Below are positions 13,594 to 26,200 of a DNA stretch of 64,000 nt, one piece after another. The first letter of the stretch is position 1, and each line of letters opens with the position of its first letter. The stretch is taken from the NCBI GenBank assembly GCA_028564675.1, contig JAOVVO010000327.1, positions 21,500 through 85,499 of the forward strand, in the 5' to 3' direction. This DNA is from Onchocerca lupi (taxonomy: Eukaryota; Nematoda; Chromadorea; Rhabditida; Onchocercidae). The notes below the pieces were generated by a model that worked only from the letters and a program-made list of their open reading frames with translations, was not told the origin of the DNA and did no database searches. Both the position numbers and the translations under genes were made by a program.

Positions 13594-16073
13594 GAAATAA
13601 CTTAATGCTAAGAAAGATAAACCTGGAAACCTTCTCTTTTATAGTTTGAAATTGATGCAATAAGTAATAAAGAACATCTTCGACTAAACCGGCTTTGTTT
13701 TGCTGAGTTTCTGCAAAATCTTTTGATAAAATCCTCCAAAGTTGTTTTGTTTTGTTTTTGCAAAATCATTGTGAAAAAAAAAAGCTCATAAAGCATGCTT
13801 CTCTTTTTATTCTCGATTAAATTACATTGATAATGATATTTTCCCTGTGAGAATTCTGTGACGAAATGCTTGCTTCATTTTTGCAATCATTAAGTTGTAT
13901 TAATTATGATTTCTCAAACAGTGTTTTTGTAGCTTTTTAAAAGCTATTGTGATTTTGCATAAAAAGTCTTCGAGAAATTTGATCGTAATTACCTAAGGTC
14001 AGAGAGAACTACCAATCTTAACTGCTCTCTTCAACCTCTTGGAAAAGATCCGCCACACATATTGCAAGCTTTCCTCGTCGATGCTTCTAGTTCGAAACAG
14101 GTATAATTTTTTTTTTTTATTGCTAAAATTCAAGCAAACTAAAACGGTCCAGAAAATCTAACAACTGGACAAACACTCCAGGTAAATCGTGATAAATTCA
14201 GATTTATGAGTGATTTTGAAACATTAAAACATTACTGGTAATTATCAGTGAAATATTAAAGACTCAAATTACCATCCAAGTTTCCGGAAGGCCATCCTAA
14301 AAGTGAGGTCTTGGAAGCTTGCAAACAATAATTTACAATAAGTCAACTGAAAAATATTTCGCCAAAGAGTGAATGACATGATAGTTACATCCCATCAATA
14401 CGCAGTCTTATCTTTTTATGTTTAGGCTTTCTTCCAATTAACTTTTAGATATGCTTCAATGGATTTAGTGCATTGCATCATTTCATTCGATCAGATAATA
14501 GTGTTATGCAATTTAAGAGACAAAAAGTCATATTCCTGAAATTTCGATTTAATATCATTTCAAGTCAATCTATGATGCAATTCCTAGATATTGAGTAATA
14601 TTTTGTGATCTAACAATGTTTAATATAGTCGAAAATGACAAAATGATTTCATCCAAAATTATGCATTATTATTGTCACATCAGATTGACGTTAGAATTTC
14701 AAATACTAAGTCTTTCATTGATAGAATTAAAGTGATTTTGCCTCGAATCTGATTGCATTCATTGCATGCATATCTAAATAAATTTGCAAGTTAAATATCA
14801 GGTCGAGAAATGCGAACAATTAGCGGGAAATTCATTCTAGCAATAAAGATAAAAAAGAAGAAATTAGACATTGCAAGAAGGGAGGAGTACGTTGCACCAA
14901 AACTGACACCAAATTACAATATACCAAGAAAAACTTGTGGCTGGTTAGAATGTACACATGTGTGAAGAAGATAGATTGGACAAAAGAAACGGTCTGGTAG
15001 TTGAGAATGAGATTTTCTTTCGAAATACCGATTCACGGGCTTTTGAACTACCGAATGATGAGTAACACTGAATGACGGTTGATCTGAACGATTAAATTAA
15101 TTTTAATGAAATTAACGATCTGAAATTATCTGATTCTTTCTCCACCGAACGTTATTAAAATTGCTGTTTGGCCAAAATGAGATCAATTTTTCATTTAAAT
15201 TGTGAGATCTAAATGCTTGTAAATAAAAAGCAAAGATTTATTATTTCGTTCTATTTTACCACAAGAAGTTTTAATAACACTTTCAGTAAATAAAAAATGT
15301 GACATTGCAAGTATCGTACTCTGGTTTTCAAATGCTTGCTTATCTGATTGGTATAGAATATTGTAGAGGAAATATGTGATAAATTTCCTTCAGACTTGAA
15401 AAATTTTATTTAAATTTAACATAACTAAAGATGGGAGTTATTGAGAACTAATTTTATGGCTTATAAATTGTACGCAGATTCACCATACTGACTAGCACAA
15501 GAAAATGCAGCTGCACGATTAGTGTTGCCTAAAACTTTTGCGACAAAGAAAAGAAAAACGATAAACGAACCGAATATTAATTAATCAGTTAATCAGCACA
15601 ATGAATGTAATAATATGAAGTGGTTGAATGAAATACGATGGAATCAATTCAACTTTGATTTGGTTACCTCTTTCGGTACCACTTAAATTCGATAAATAAA
15701 CTGATCCGTTGAATGATGAGAAGAACTGACGAATCAAATCCTGAAATTGAGTTCTAAGATTTTCGATTAATTTTAATTATTTGAATAAAACATAATGAAT
15801 CATTGCATCACTGAGGAATGGCTAAACTAAAGAATAAGAGATTTGGGAAGTTTGATACAAAGTTAAGATCAGATGACCAGATGACATCTTTAGGATTACC
15901 ACATTTGCTGAATAATAATTTATCAAACATTAAATATTTGAGGAAATCGAAGATTCCAGTAAATCAATAGATTCCAATAAATTTCAATAATACAAACTAC
16001 AGCAAATTAATTCTTGACCGAAACACATTCTCAGCAGCGTTTTAAGGCTATTATCACTCAATTGGTACTGTAT

Positions 16074-16079
16074 TTTATT
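16074..16079 (-). terminator. Candidate polyadenylation signal of the mannosidase gene
   Basis: On the minus strand this reads AATAAA, about 46 bases downstream of the TAA that closes the mannosidase reading frame, a spacing typical of nematode 3' UTRs. It is positional evidence only. Confidence 0.55.
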
Positions 16080-16124
16080 CCAAATGCTTGAATTTTCTTT
16101 CTCTTTTATCGCTTAAACTTTATA

Positions 16125-19100
16125 TTAAATTTTCAGATCCAATTGTACCAGATCATTGTTGCCCTTGCAATAAGCCTTCACCGAACAGTCAAATGGTAAT
16201 TGACGCATTGATATTAACACTGTCTTTCGTGCTATATATCGAGCAGTGATAAGCTGAATGTTATCAGGAAGGCATGGCAAACCAACCAATAATGACATTA
16301 TATCTGAAACAGCATAAAAATGGAGTCTTTGCGCATTGCTAAGAGTGCGTGGAAAATTCTCATTATAAATTGGTATTTGAACATTTATTATTAAATTTCT
16401 ATTTCAAAATCTATTTTTTAATTCATGTTTTTTTTCAAATTAAAACTGATCACTAAACTTTACTAAAATTTTGTATGTTATGTCAATTTTTATATCTGTC
16501 TTAAGAGTTCAACTAACGAAATTCGTTGATTTGTCGAACCAGATAATGTTTGATTAAGGTTGGCTTTGTTTGGCAATTATTTAGTCTCACTTTGACTAAA
16601 TTTTACACCACGAAATGAAGGAATGTACAATGGCGTTTATGATAATAATGATAATGAAGGGATTATTAAGTGATAGAAAATAGGTCAATGGAAATAGCAA
16701 TTGGCGAAAAAAACTAAAGTTGCAAAATGATAGGAGTTGGATTGAGATTAAAGTATTACTTAAGTATTCGAGAAAAGTTTGATTGGTTATTAGATATAAC
16801 TATGGTATTATGTGCTGATAGTTCTCTGGTAATCATTGACAACAACAGTCACTTTAGCGTAATGATAAATAAAATGATAAATTCATAAAACAAAAAGTGT
16901 TATCACCGGTTGAATTGGTATTTGATGATGAGAAAAGAGCAGCTGGATAAAGCAATTCCTCAAGGTTTTGTTGCACAAGCTGTGAATGATATAAAGTGCT
17001 CGTTTTTATTGGCAAACTGTCATTTCCTGATTCTTTTTCGTAAACCATTTTCTCACCGCCATCAAAATTATCCCTTTGTGATACTCTTGCTTCGAAAATA
17101 ATCCGATATTTGAGATGTGATGGATGGCTCTGAAAGTTAGAAAATCATCGGTTAATTATGATTCGGGAAATAATAAATGGCACTGTTGATTAGTAGAACA
17201 AATTCTGGACCTCACTAGCATCGTAATATCCTAAACCTTTCCCATCATCATTATGCATTTCTCGGTCGATCATCAGGGTAAGCACACCCTGTTTGGAAGT
17301 AACACCGGTCGACTGAGCTCCAAGAATGGTACAGCGAAGTTTATCATCTTCTATCATTGTTTCAGTGATCATCGGATAAATGTTTGCTTCGAATTTCATC
17401 CTTTTATCATATCTGCGAAACAGAAAATCCTCATTATTTGGCATTGATTAGCAAAATTATTAGAAGGTAATAATATCGGTCAAAAGGTAGAAATTATTGT
17501 GGGAAATTAGCAGTGTCAAGTGCAACATACATGCTTTTTGAATTTATGCCTTTCTTTAGCAAGGTATTTACTAACTTCCGATCTATTAAGTGCAGTCCGT
17601 TTACATCAGTATAGAAATAGGCGCCATTTCGGATACTGGTGTTCAGATTCATAAAGAACGTGTGGCCAGGCATTGAACTGACATCCGTGAAGACATCAAT
17701 TTGAAAAGATCGAGCTGAATCATCCGTCGAATTGATAACCGTGATACGGTAAGCTAACTGAGGAGATAATTGCTGCCAAATGCTTGAATAAATCGGGCCT
17801 TGGACAACAACCGCTGGTGAGTGATTTTCATTTCTGATATTCTGCAGTATTACAGAAAAATTACTAGCTTTAACAAAACAAATAAACAAATAACATTAAC
17901 AAAATTATTGCTGAATAAATTTACGAAATAATAAATATAGGATGCACATTATGGACGAATGAATTCCTGAATAATTTAAATAAGAAAATAATAAATAAAT
18001 AAATAAGCATATTTTGTATATATAATTTTGATCTGGAAAGAGTAAAATGACCTGAAATGGTAACTCTGACACCATAGTATATGCACCACCGGAGTCGGCG
18101 ACCTGATTAAAAAAAAAACCAAAGTTTGTGTCCATGCTTCCATCATTGTAAAGGAACTGAAAAGAAGGAACTTGTTCAGTGCTACTGTAATAAATTATGC
18201 TTTCAGATCTCTTACTTCCTGATTCTATCAGACTTTCATGTCAGTTTAATTTAAGTCCTTGTGATATTCGATTCAGATCGATAAAGAAATAAGAGAATGA
18301 ATGGAAGCTGACAATAATTTCATTTTCGTTCCATGAAGAGATGCAGAATCGCTTCCTTCTAACATATTTCATATTTCAAAATGAATTTTTACGAATTTGA
18401 AATAGCTGACCCGATGACTTCCATTACTGTTCATATTCCAATGAATGGTGAAAAATCGATTCTTTAATATAACAGTGTCATTTGAATGCGCCATTTTTGG
18501 GCTGAAAAAAAATTCCTAATCTAAAAAATTTTGATTGTAATTTTTCAAAGATATTGACATTACTATGATTTAAGTTTGGATAAACATAAGCATTTAAACA
18601 TAAGTTTCTTAGTATTGATAGAGAATGAAGGCAAACTTATGTATTTTGAATTGAATAGTTTAAAACAAGTATGCCTGCATATTTTCCCGATGAAATTAGT
18701 AGTTGTTAAATTAGAATGATTTTTGTCCAACTGTATAATAATAACTGTTCGTGAAAATGAAATAAGTGGTACAAAAAATGACAACTGAAAAGATATTTAA
18801 TGAGAATTAACTAGAGAGGAAATTTATAACTTTATTGGATCGAAAATTTAAAGTTACGAAAAGATTAGAAAGTTTCAAATTTTGGCAAATTTGAAAGAAA
18901 TATTTGCCTAAAATAATTTTAAATTTACTTCGAAAAGATCGACTTGGTTCAATAAAGGTACTATTTGCGTTGTTAATAATTCACCGTCATGTGTTACAGT
19001 AACAAACGAAGAAGATATATTCAATTTAATAAATTCTATCGTTGAGAATGCTTTCTGATTCACAATTTGGATTTTGTAACTGAAAAATTAAAATTTCGAA

Positions 19101-22100
19101 GATAAAACGAATTAATGATCACCCAATAGGTTCTATTTATTATAGCTTCATAACAGTCACATTTCTTTTTTAATCTTTTATGGCGGAATTAATAGAAATG
19201 AAATCTATAACGTCCATCATATGTGAGGCATGAATTTAAAAATTTTTAAATGACAGTATTTATCAGGAGGAATTTCCTATTTAACAAAAGTAAAAAAAGG
19301 TTTGTTGAGATGAGACAGCAAACTTTCATTTTACTTTGCGGCTACTAATAGTTTCCTGGCCACTGCAGTAACTTTGATTCTCTTACAATTATTAGATTTT
19401 TTAAATTAAAAAGTAGTAATTATTTGAATTGGTATTTTTGAATACCTTTCGATATCATCGACAAACAAAAGAGTTCTGCGTGGTAAATACATTCCTTTCG
19501 TTTTCACAGACACATTGACGAACTGAAATTTCATTTTTTTTTTTTTTTTTTTTTGAATACTGAAAAATGAAACTAAAATTGAGAAATTACTGATTGCAGG
19601 AAGAATGAGGTGAGCTTACAATTGTTGTGAAAGTATTATCGGAAATGTTCAACAATCTTTCTTGTTCCCTCAATGTCGTATACAAAGCTGACCGTAATCT
19701 GAAGCTGAGTATTAATGCCTCACTGATGGCAATAAAAACCCTTAATCACTGATAGACGACCAATCTCAATTAAAATGTCTCGATCACTGATGGCCAAGCC
19801 ACTGTTCGTTAACAGTACCTCGATCACTGATGGCCAAAGATATCTCAATAACTGATAAATAACCTGCGATGCTCCAAGCAGTAAATCATTTCTGTTATCT
19901 CACCTTAATAAGTAATCATCCATGACGTGACGTTTACTGGTACCCGTGATTGCATCATGATGTATACTAAGTGCCAAATTTCTGCGTGCCGTTTCCAAAT
20001 CACTGTTGGGATATTCTCGAATTGTGACACTTAGTAAATCTGCCAAACGAAGTTCTCTCTTTAATTTCAGTTCGGAAATTAGTTTCATTTAATGAAATAA
20101 TATTTGTCTAGATTTAATATATGCCTTCTCGTAATTTTTGTTCCTATTGTTTCCTGTGAGATGTCAAAATAAATGAGTTAATTCGGAAGAGCTTGAAAAT
20201 TGTGTACTTGAATAATTCTTTCAAAACGCTTAAAATATGCTCGATGATTATAGAAGCCGGTCCAGAAAGGTGCGCTGTTGAATGCATTATCCATGTATGG
20301 GAAGAAATCTCCATCAAGTACAGGTGCTCCTCTTTTGGTACCTCTTTTCAGTGCATTAAAGTAGCTCGCTACTGTACCGAATTGCACCTTAAAGTTCGAC
20401 TGACTTTAAGAAATGCGCTCAACTAATTAGTAACTGCTCTAGCAATAATCGTAATTAATCAGTAATTGGATTAGCAATAAATAGACTGCTGTGTAATTGA
20501 TCAGTTTGCTTTATGTCTCCCTTGCTGGTATTTCCAGTGAATATTGATGCATTTAGACAATAAGCAATTTGCAGACAAATCTAATATTTCAAAACGGCTA
20601 TTTTGCGCTAAATACCTAACCTTCATGTTAAAGCGATCATAATTTCTGTTGATATATTTGAATAACGCACTATAAGTACGATGAACTATTTCTAAATCAT
20701 CAGAATGTGAATAGAGGAAATCATCGCCTGCAGCTACTAAAACAGCATCAGAATTATAGAATGTTTGAAGCGTGCGATATTGATTTGCCATCCGTTCACC
20801 GCTGCAATTACTATTTCAATTTCATTCGATTTTTGGGAATTCTCTGTTCTTTGATTCAAATAATTTATTGATTGCATTCTAGCAACAACAGAACGTACTA
20901 AAACGCAATTTGCTGGCCATTGTCAACCCGAGCCCGCTCACTGCAGTATGAACGAGATGTCTTGGAAACATCGAATTGGCAACAAATCGATTCATTCGTT
21001 CCACAAGCACTACTCACTGTGTAATATAGATTTGGCAATACGTTCACAAATGGAGCCCAGCAAAGTTGCTGCAACACGCCAACATGAAGAGTTCTCGAAA
21101 TATCAATAATAAGTCGAATATGTTAATTCTAACTTGATCATTGGCGCAATCTAATGCTTGACCGGTCTGCTCGGAAAAATGGAACCGCACATTTCTATTC
21201 CTTCACTTCTTCTAGGATTACAAGAAAGCAAATTATAATTTTTACCCAATCCCAGGTTTGTGCCCAACGGAAGTGTAGATGATGATGCTGCTTCAGCAGA
21301 TTTTTGATATCTGTATTGATTCGACCTATCACCATCTGGTCAACACCGGCTAGCATCATCAGATATGGCATCATGAGCCCATGACCGAATGGATCCACTG
21401 ACCTGTATTCCTGACCTGTCTAAAGTGTACTTCTCTATCCATATCTTACAATATTGCTTTCCTTCATTTCATTCATTATATCTTTTAAAAGTATAGTTCA
21501 AAATTGTGATTAAACTGACGAAGTTAGTGGTTGCATTCTTTGCATTTTTGTTCGCCACACTGATTAAAAATTCCTCTTAGCTCAGTAATGGCATAAATCA
21601 ATATTGCTATATTTTAATATTATTTGGTTTCAATATTATGACAAAATCCATTCGTTTGCATTGCGTAAAAATGTTTATTAACGAAGATTTCAAAAAAAAT
21701 TTCCACAATGGCGCCGTTGTCAAAAGTAATGATAAGAAGAGTGAAAATTTCAAGAATTTTTCCAAGAAAGAGAAATACCATGAGGTCGTTGGTGTAATGT
21801 TCAATGTCTCCTTTACATACTGATGTCCAACAATGATATTTTCAATAGCTTCCCAGAAATACGGTGTTGCTTCATCATTCATCACCCAATTGCCACCGCT
21901 GATTTCCAAGCGACCTTCCTCTACTAAGCTGCAAAAGTTCGATTACTTAATTGAAAATAGGTATTTCACCGCTTTTTATATTCATTTTTTGAAAAAATGA
22001 ATATAAAAAGTATCAGGCAACCTTTTAAAATATTTCCGATAAGTAGTATTGGCTTCAGACCACCATCTTTCCAAGAATGACATTTCAGACCAGATAAATC

Positions 22101-23030
22101 TTAGCTTAGGATGTTTTCTGAGTGAGTTCACTACATTATTCATAATTTTTCGGACCTGAAGTATAAAATTTAGATTATCAAGCTAAAGTTATTATCAAAA
22201 ATTAAGCTTAAACTAAACAGTTTCAAGTAATTAATTTTTAGTTTTTAAATTGAATCCTAGGCAACTAGGTAATATCAATTATTTTTAAACAATGAAATCA
22301 TCACAACTTTGTGTGAGAGCATAACTGATTTATATACGATTGTAACTTCTTAGTACCGAATGATCCGAAGTACTGTAATATTCTTCAAACGTGTGCAGCC
22401 ATCCAGGGTCAACATGGGAATGCAAAACGACGAATACATTTAAATGTTTCGTTGCGTTTCGTTTATTTCGGATGAGTTGAATGCTGTGTCCTTTGACCTA
22501 TCAATATTTTTAATAATTACTGAAATCGTATAATTTAAATTTTCTTTTATCTAGACGTATGTCTATCCTCGGGATTGTTGGTTCTACAAAATTTCTAAAA
22601 TCATTACTGCATTCGATTATTTTTAAATATGAATTAGAATAATAATTATGCAAGTATTTTATTATGAAACATCTGAAATCGTTATTTCATCCTTATACCT
22701 ACTGTAATAGTAGCACTGTTTAATCGTTGTGCTGTAATACAGGTATTTTTCATATCCAATGATTTCTGCTGTGTTTCACTTTCGTTCATTTCCATATTCT
22801 GGAAGCAAAAGTCCTAATAAATTATCCAATTTCCAGAATTTGACGAAATTTTTCCATCTTCGCCTTAGAATCTTTTACAAGACTTTCATCATTCATACTT
22901 TTCTTTGGCAAAATATTCTTATAGCTCTAACCCTCATCAAAGATAAATGATGAGATGCAATTCCTCCAGTCAGAAATATTGTTGCTGTTCCGAAGACAGT
23001 TATTAACAATGCCATGCGCAGTTTTAACAT
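16125..23030 (-). CDS. GH38 Golgi alpha-mannosidase II-type enzyme (AMAN-2/AMAN-3-like)
   Basis: Type II Golgi membrane enzyme that trims mannose from N-glycans. Exons: 23030-22932, 22798-22703, 22497-22357, 22155-22022, 21928-21779, 21402-21246, 21068-20899, 20801-20621, 20387-20208, 20058-19904, 19698-19620, 19522-19446, 19079-18929, 18461-18393, 18156-18052, 17841-17531, 17412-17211, 17129-16907, 16303-16125; 952 residues, all phases consistent. Residues 1-5 are a short cytosolic tail and about 6-26 a membrane anchor. GH38 landmarks: HSHVDPGW at 91-98 (His93 and Asp95 as zinc ligands), VDPFGHG with Asp210 (nucleophile and zinc ligand), GDD at 341-343, and HHDAITGTSK at 469-478 (His470 ligand). 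All catalytic residues are present. The HTFEEYY, GHQYVKETLNITP and SICCQFD segments match Golgi mannosidase II rather than lysosomal enzymes. The start is 28 bases after a TTTCAG acceptor. I cannot decide between AMAN-2 and AMAN-3 by eye. Confidence 0.9.
19718..19863. repeat. Degenerate tandem repeat in a mannosidase intron
   Basis: Five spaced copies of a CTCGATCACTGATGGCCAA-like unit, with ACTGAT cores near 19722, 19748, 19786, 19826 and 19850. The copies at about 19780-19798 and 19820-19838 are nearly identical; the others are decayed. It lies wholly inside the intron between exons 20058-19904 and 19698-19620. Confidence 0.8.
21972..22010. repeat. 39-bp perfect palindrome in a mannosidase intron
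   Basis: The arms 21972-21990 and 21992-22010 are exact reverse complements around one central G. It lies 12 bases past the donor of exon 22155-22022, so in the pre-mRNA a hairpin would form next to that splice site. Confidence 0.9.
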
Positions 23031-23052
23031 TTTAACAGAAAAGCCAGTCAAC

Positions 23053-23064
23053 GATTGTCTGAAA
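23053..23064 (-). promoter_or_regulatory. Candidate trans-splice (or 5' UTR) acceptor of the mannosidase gene
   Basis: On the minus strand the sequence ATTTCAG precedes position 23058, and the initiator ATG at 23030 follows 28 bases later with no recognisable upstream coding exon. This is the usual arrangement for spliced-leader addition in nematodes. A noncoding upstream exon is the alternative. Confidence 0.5.
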
Positions 23065-23117
23065 TTTATTTCAAGCATATCATTGATTTGATTATCTAAT
23101 CTTTTTATCATTTTAAT

Positions 23118-23213
23118 AGCATAAATTACACCCTGCACATCTTCTTGATGTGCATCAAAAAGATGTGCAAGGTGTAATTTATGCTCATCTTCTAAAGCAC
23201 ATCTTCTTGATGT
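23118..23213. repeat. 68-bp near-perfect palindrome plus a 17-base direct repeat
   Basis: Positions 23118-23185 form two 33-base arms around a 2-base centre with only two mismatches (23133/23170 and 23144/23159). The 17-base segment 23135-23151 recurs unchanged at 23197-23213. It lies 88-155 bases upstream of the mannosidase ATG and upstream of its TTTCAG acceptor, hence in the likely outron. Confidence 0.9.
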
Positions 23214-26200
23214 AATTACTAAAAAAAAAATTTTTATCAAATTATAACTGAAAAGATCGAATTTCATTTCGTGTAGATTAGTAGTAGCGAGATCATCTAG
23301 TAAACACTAAGTTCGCGAATCCATGAAATTCTCGAAACTGAAATATCGCCAACCAGCTGTTCACACTCCGATCTCATCTTTTCACCAGTTTCTCTAGCAA
23401 GCTTTCGTACAATATCTTTTTTTTCAACCAGGTGCGAAGCAATTTGCGGACATTTTCAAAGAAACAAAGAAACCAGTTAAAGAGGAATCTATTTTAATTA
23501 AGGGTAATATGTAGGTGAGCATATTTGGAGTAATTTTAAAGGAGGAGAGAAGATTAAAGATAGACTGATGAGGGATAGGGAATCATTTAAATTGAATTTA
23601 AAAAATCCTATATGATTAATATGATGAATCGATCATCGACTGTACAATCGACAAGCCAATCACCAGCGGTTAATTTGCATTGCTTGTTGAATTTTATATT
23701 TGAAAAGAATATCTTTCATGGCAATGTTGCGATGTGTATTTATGTTTCATTCATATCAATGATTAATTAGAACAATATTATTCCATCGCTCAACATGACA
23801 CCACAAAAAATGCAAATAATAAATTATATTAGATGCATTAGTGAAGGAATTAGTAGATTCAAATTACTGATTCATTTTTATTTCATGGAGAGAAGTAAAG
23901 GTTTGAAATTTAATCATTGGACATGATGGCTGGTTAGATCAAATGTGAAGTTGTTCGGAAGACTGTCTGAAAAGAAATTAAATGTACTTGCGGATTTCTC
24001 AAATTTCATCACAGTAATAAAATAATTAATAAAAATAAGGTAGAACTATGTTATTTGGCAAGACAAACTGGTACAGAAATGAATGAATTAAAATAACCTT
24101 TGCTTTGTTACTATTCAAAGAATTGCTACTAATATATTAACAAACGTTTCATAATTAAATTCTCAAGAAAATGGAAACTTTTTGCAATTTAGGATTGAAA
24201 AACATTTTGATTGAGATTGTGTGTAAGGAAATTAAATAAAATTTCATGAATTAATTATTGAAATCAAATAACTCACTGTATCGGAATAATAGAAAGAAAT
24301 GAAGGATTGAAATTATTATCATTTAGTGGATACTCGAGAAATATTAAGAGATCACATGGAAGTACAATGGACAGTGTTTTTTGACCAATATACTTATCGA
24401 TTGGAACTATTTTCTTTACAGATGTTCTTCAGAAATGGCTGCTGAAATAAGAAATAAAGTTCTCAGTAAGACAGATCCTATGCCATATTATTGTTTATCA
24501 AGCAGTAGATAATTGACTAACGGTGTCATATCGGAATATATTTTTCCATTTTGGCAAAGATTTCGAAAGCTTTATTAAAAAATTCCTGCAATATTTTTTG
24601 TTTTTCAAAATGTCAACAAGCATTTCAGCTTCCAAATTTCAGATGAAAATTATTCAGCGATTTTTTGAATAAATAAAAATATTTAATATTTTACAGTAGA
24701 TAAATAGTAATCGATGAATGATAGCAGAGTAATGAACGAAGAAATTGATTGTAGAAATGTAAGTTTAAAACGAAATGTGAGAATGACAGTTTTTTTAATA
24801 AGTGAAAAAATATCGATTTCTTTATGAGAATACGTCTTCTGTCAAAAATCGGCTCGATTAACTCAAAACAGTACTGACGCAATCATCAAACTTTTGATGA
24901 ACTGTCTCGGAAAAGAAGTTTCAAATAGCGAGTAAAAAGAGCATTTTACTTATCGAGAAATAAAAAAATATTGGAGACAGTTTCGAAAATATTGAAGTGC
25001 TTTTTTTACCTATGAATTGTTTCAATTAATAATAGTTTTCTAACTATCCCATGATACAATTACAATTACTTATGCTGCATCATCAATGATTTAACTTAAT
25101 AATTTATTCAAATTCAGAAAATAAATAAATAATATTTTTAAATATAATGAAATCCCAAAGTGCCGGATGTAAAAGATTACAAATTCAAAATTAAACACTT
25201 CAAATGGAAAGAAAAAATATTCGCATGATTGAATTAACAAAATTATGATTATATGCTTCTTGAAATTGTCAGTTTCGTTTCTTAGAAAACTTCTTTATAC
25301 CACCATATTGTAATCATTTGTTTTTACCATAATGTGTATTGATAATTAGTATGAATATATTTTAAAGTAATCTTCAAGATTGTTCTGAAAAACTGTGCGC
25401 ACTTCAATTTATGCATGTATAATTATGAACTGCTTGTTAAAATCAGAATTTACTTTCTATAATTTTTTTCTGTTTTTTTTTCTTTCTGCAGTTTTCTTCT
25501 GTAGCTTTCCATACTTTTTCTAGTAGTTCTCCAAATAAAATGAATTGATGAAATTGAAAAAACGATGCTAATTCTGTAAAATTTTTCTAAAAAAAAAAAT
25601 CCAAATGTCATTAATATTTTGTCTATGAATGATGGAATCGATTTATTCTCAGAAAAAAGCTCCATATTTTTAATTTCTTTGATGTGTAAAAATCTTCAAT
25701 GTTTTGACGAGGAGCCGCTCTTCAAAATATGTATTCAACTGTGCAAATTTTATTTATAGATATGAGTATATTCAAACTTTGGAAATATTTCGATGAAATT
25801 CCTAACCAGTATTTTCAGATGTGATTATGTCATTTGAGTTTAAGTAAATATTCTGGAAATGCTCAAAATAAAAAAAAAAAAAAAAGAAATATATCATGAA
25901 CTTTTAATAATTATTCATCTTATACAAGAATATATGGAAAGAATTAGTTTAGAAATTTCAAGTTTTTAAGAACAATAAATTTTAAATTAATTGTTGATAT
26001 GATGTTTTGAATCATGATCATTGGCAAAGTAGCAAATTAATAATATTCATGTTACAAAGAAGTTGTTGATGAGAATCTGATTGAGAAGTTGTTTCATCGA
26101 TCATTAAACCTTTCAATGAGCCGTTTCCAATAAGTCGAAATATTTTAAAATTGAATCTACATTAATTCTATACTAACTTTAATAAGTAGGATTGATAATG

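Larger units (their letters stand above)
12947..16124. other. Convergent intergenic spacer between corepressor and mannosidase
   Basis: 3' flanks of two genes that point at each other. It should hold the corepressor 3' UTR; I saw no AATAAA close to its stop codon, the first good one being near 13664. It also holds a stem-loop, a short tandem repeat and a GC-richer island, listed separately. From about 14150 to 16070 I see only AT-rich sequence without convincing exons, RNA genes or transposon ends. Confidence 0.6.

Noticed and set aside
21130..21190. Coding-like stretch (EQTGQALDCANDQ) between mannosidase exons.
   Set aside because: Its frame does not join the flanking exons, which splice directly to each other in phase 0 and match GH38 order.
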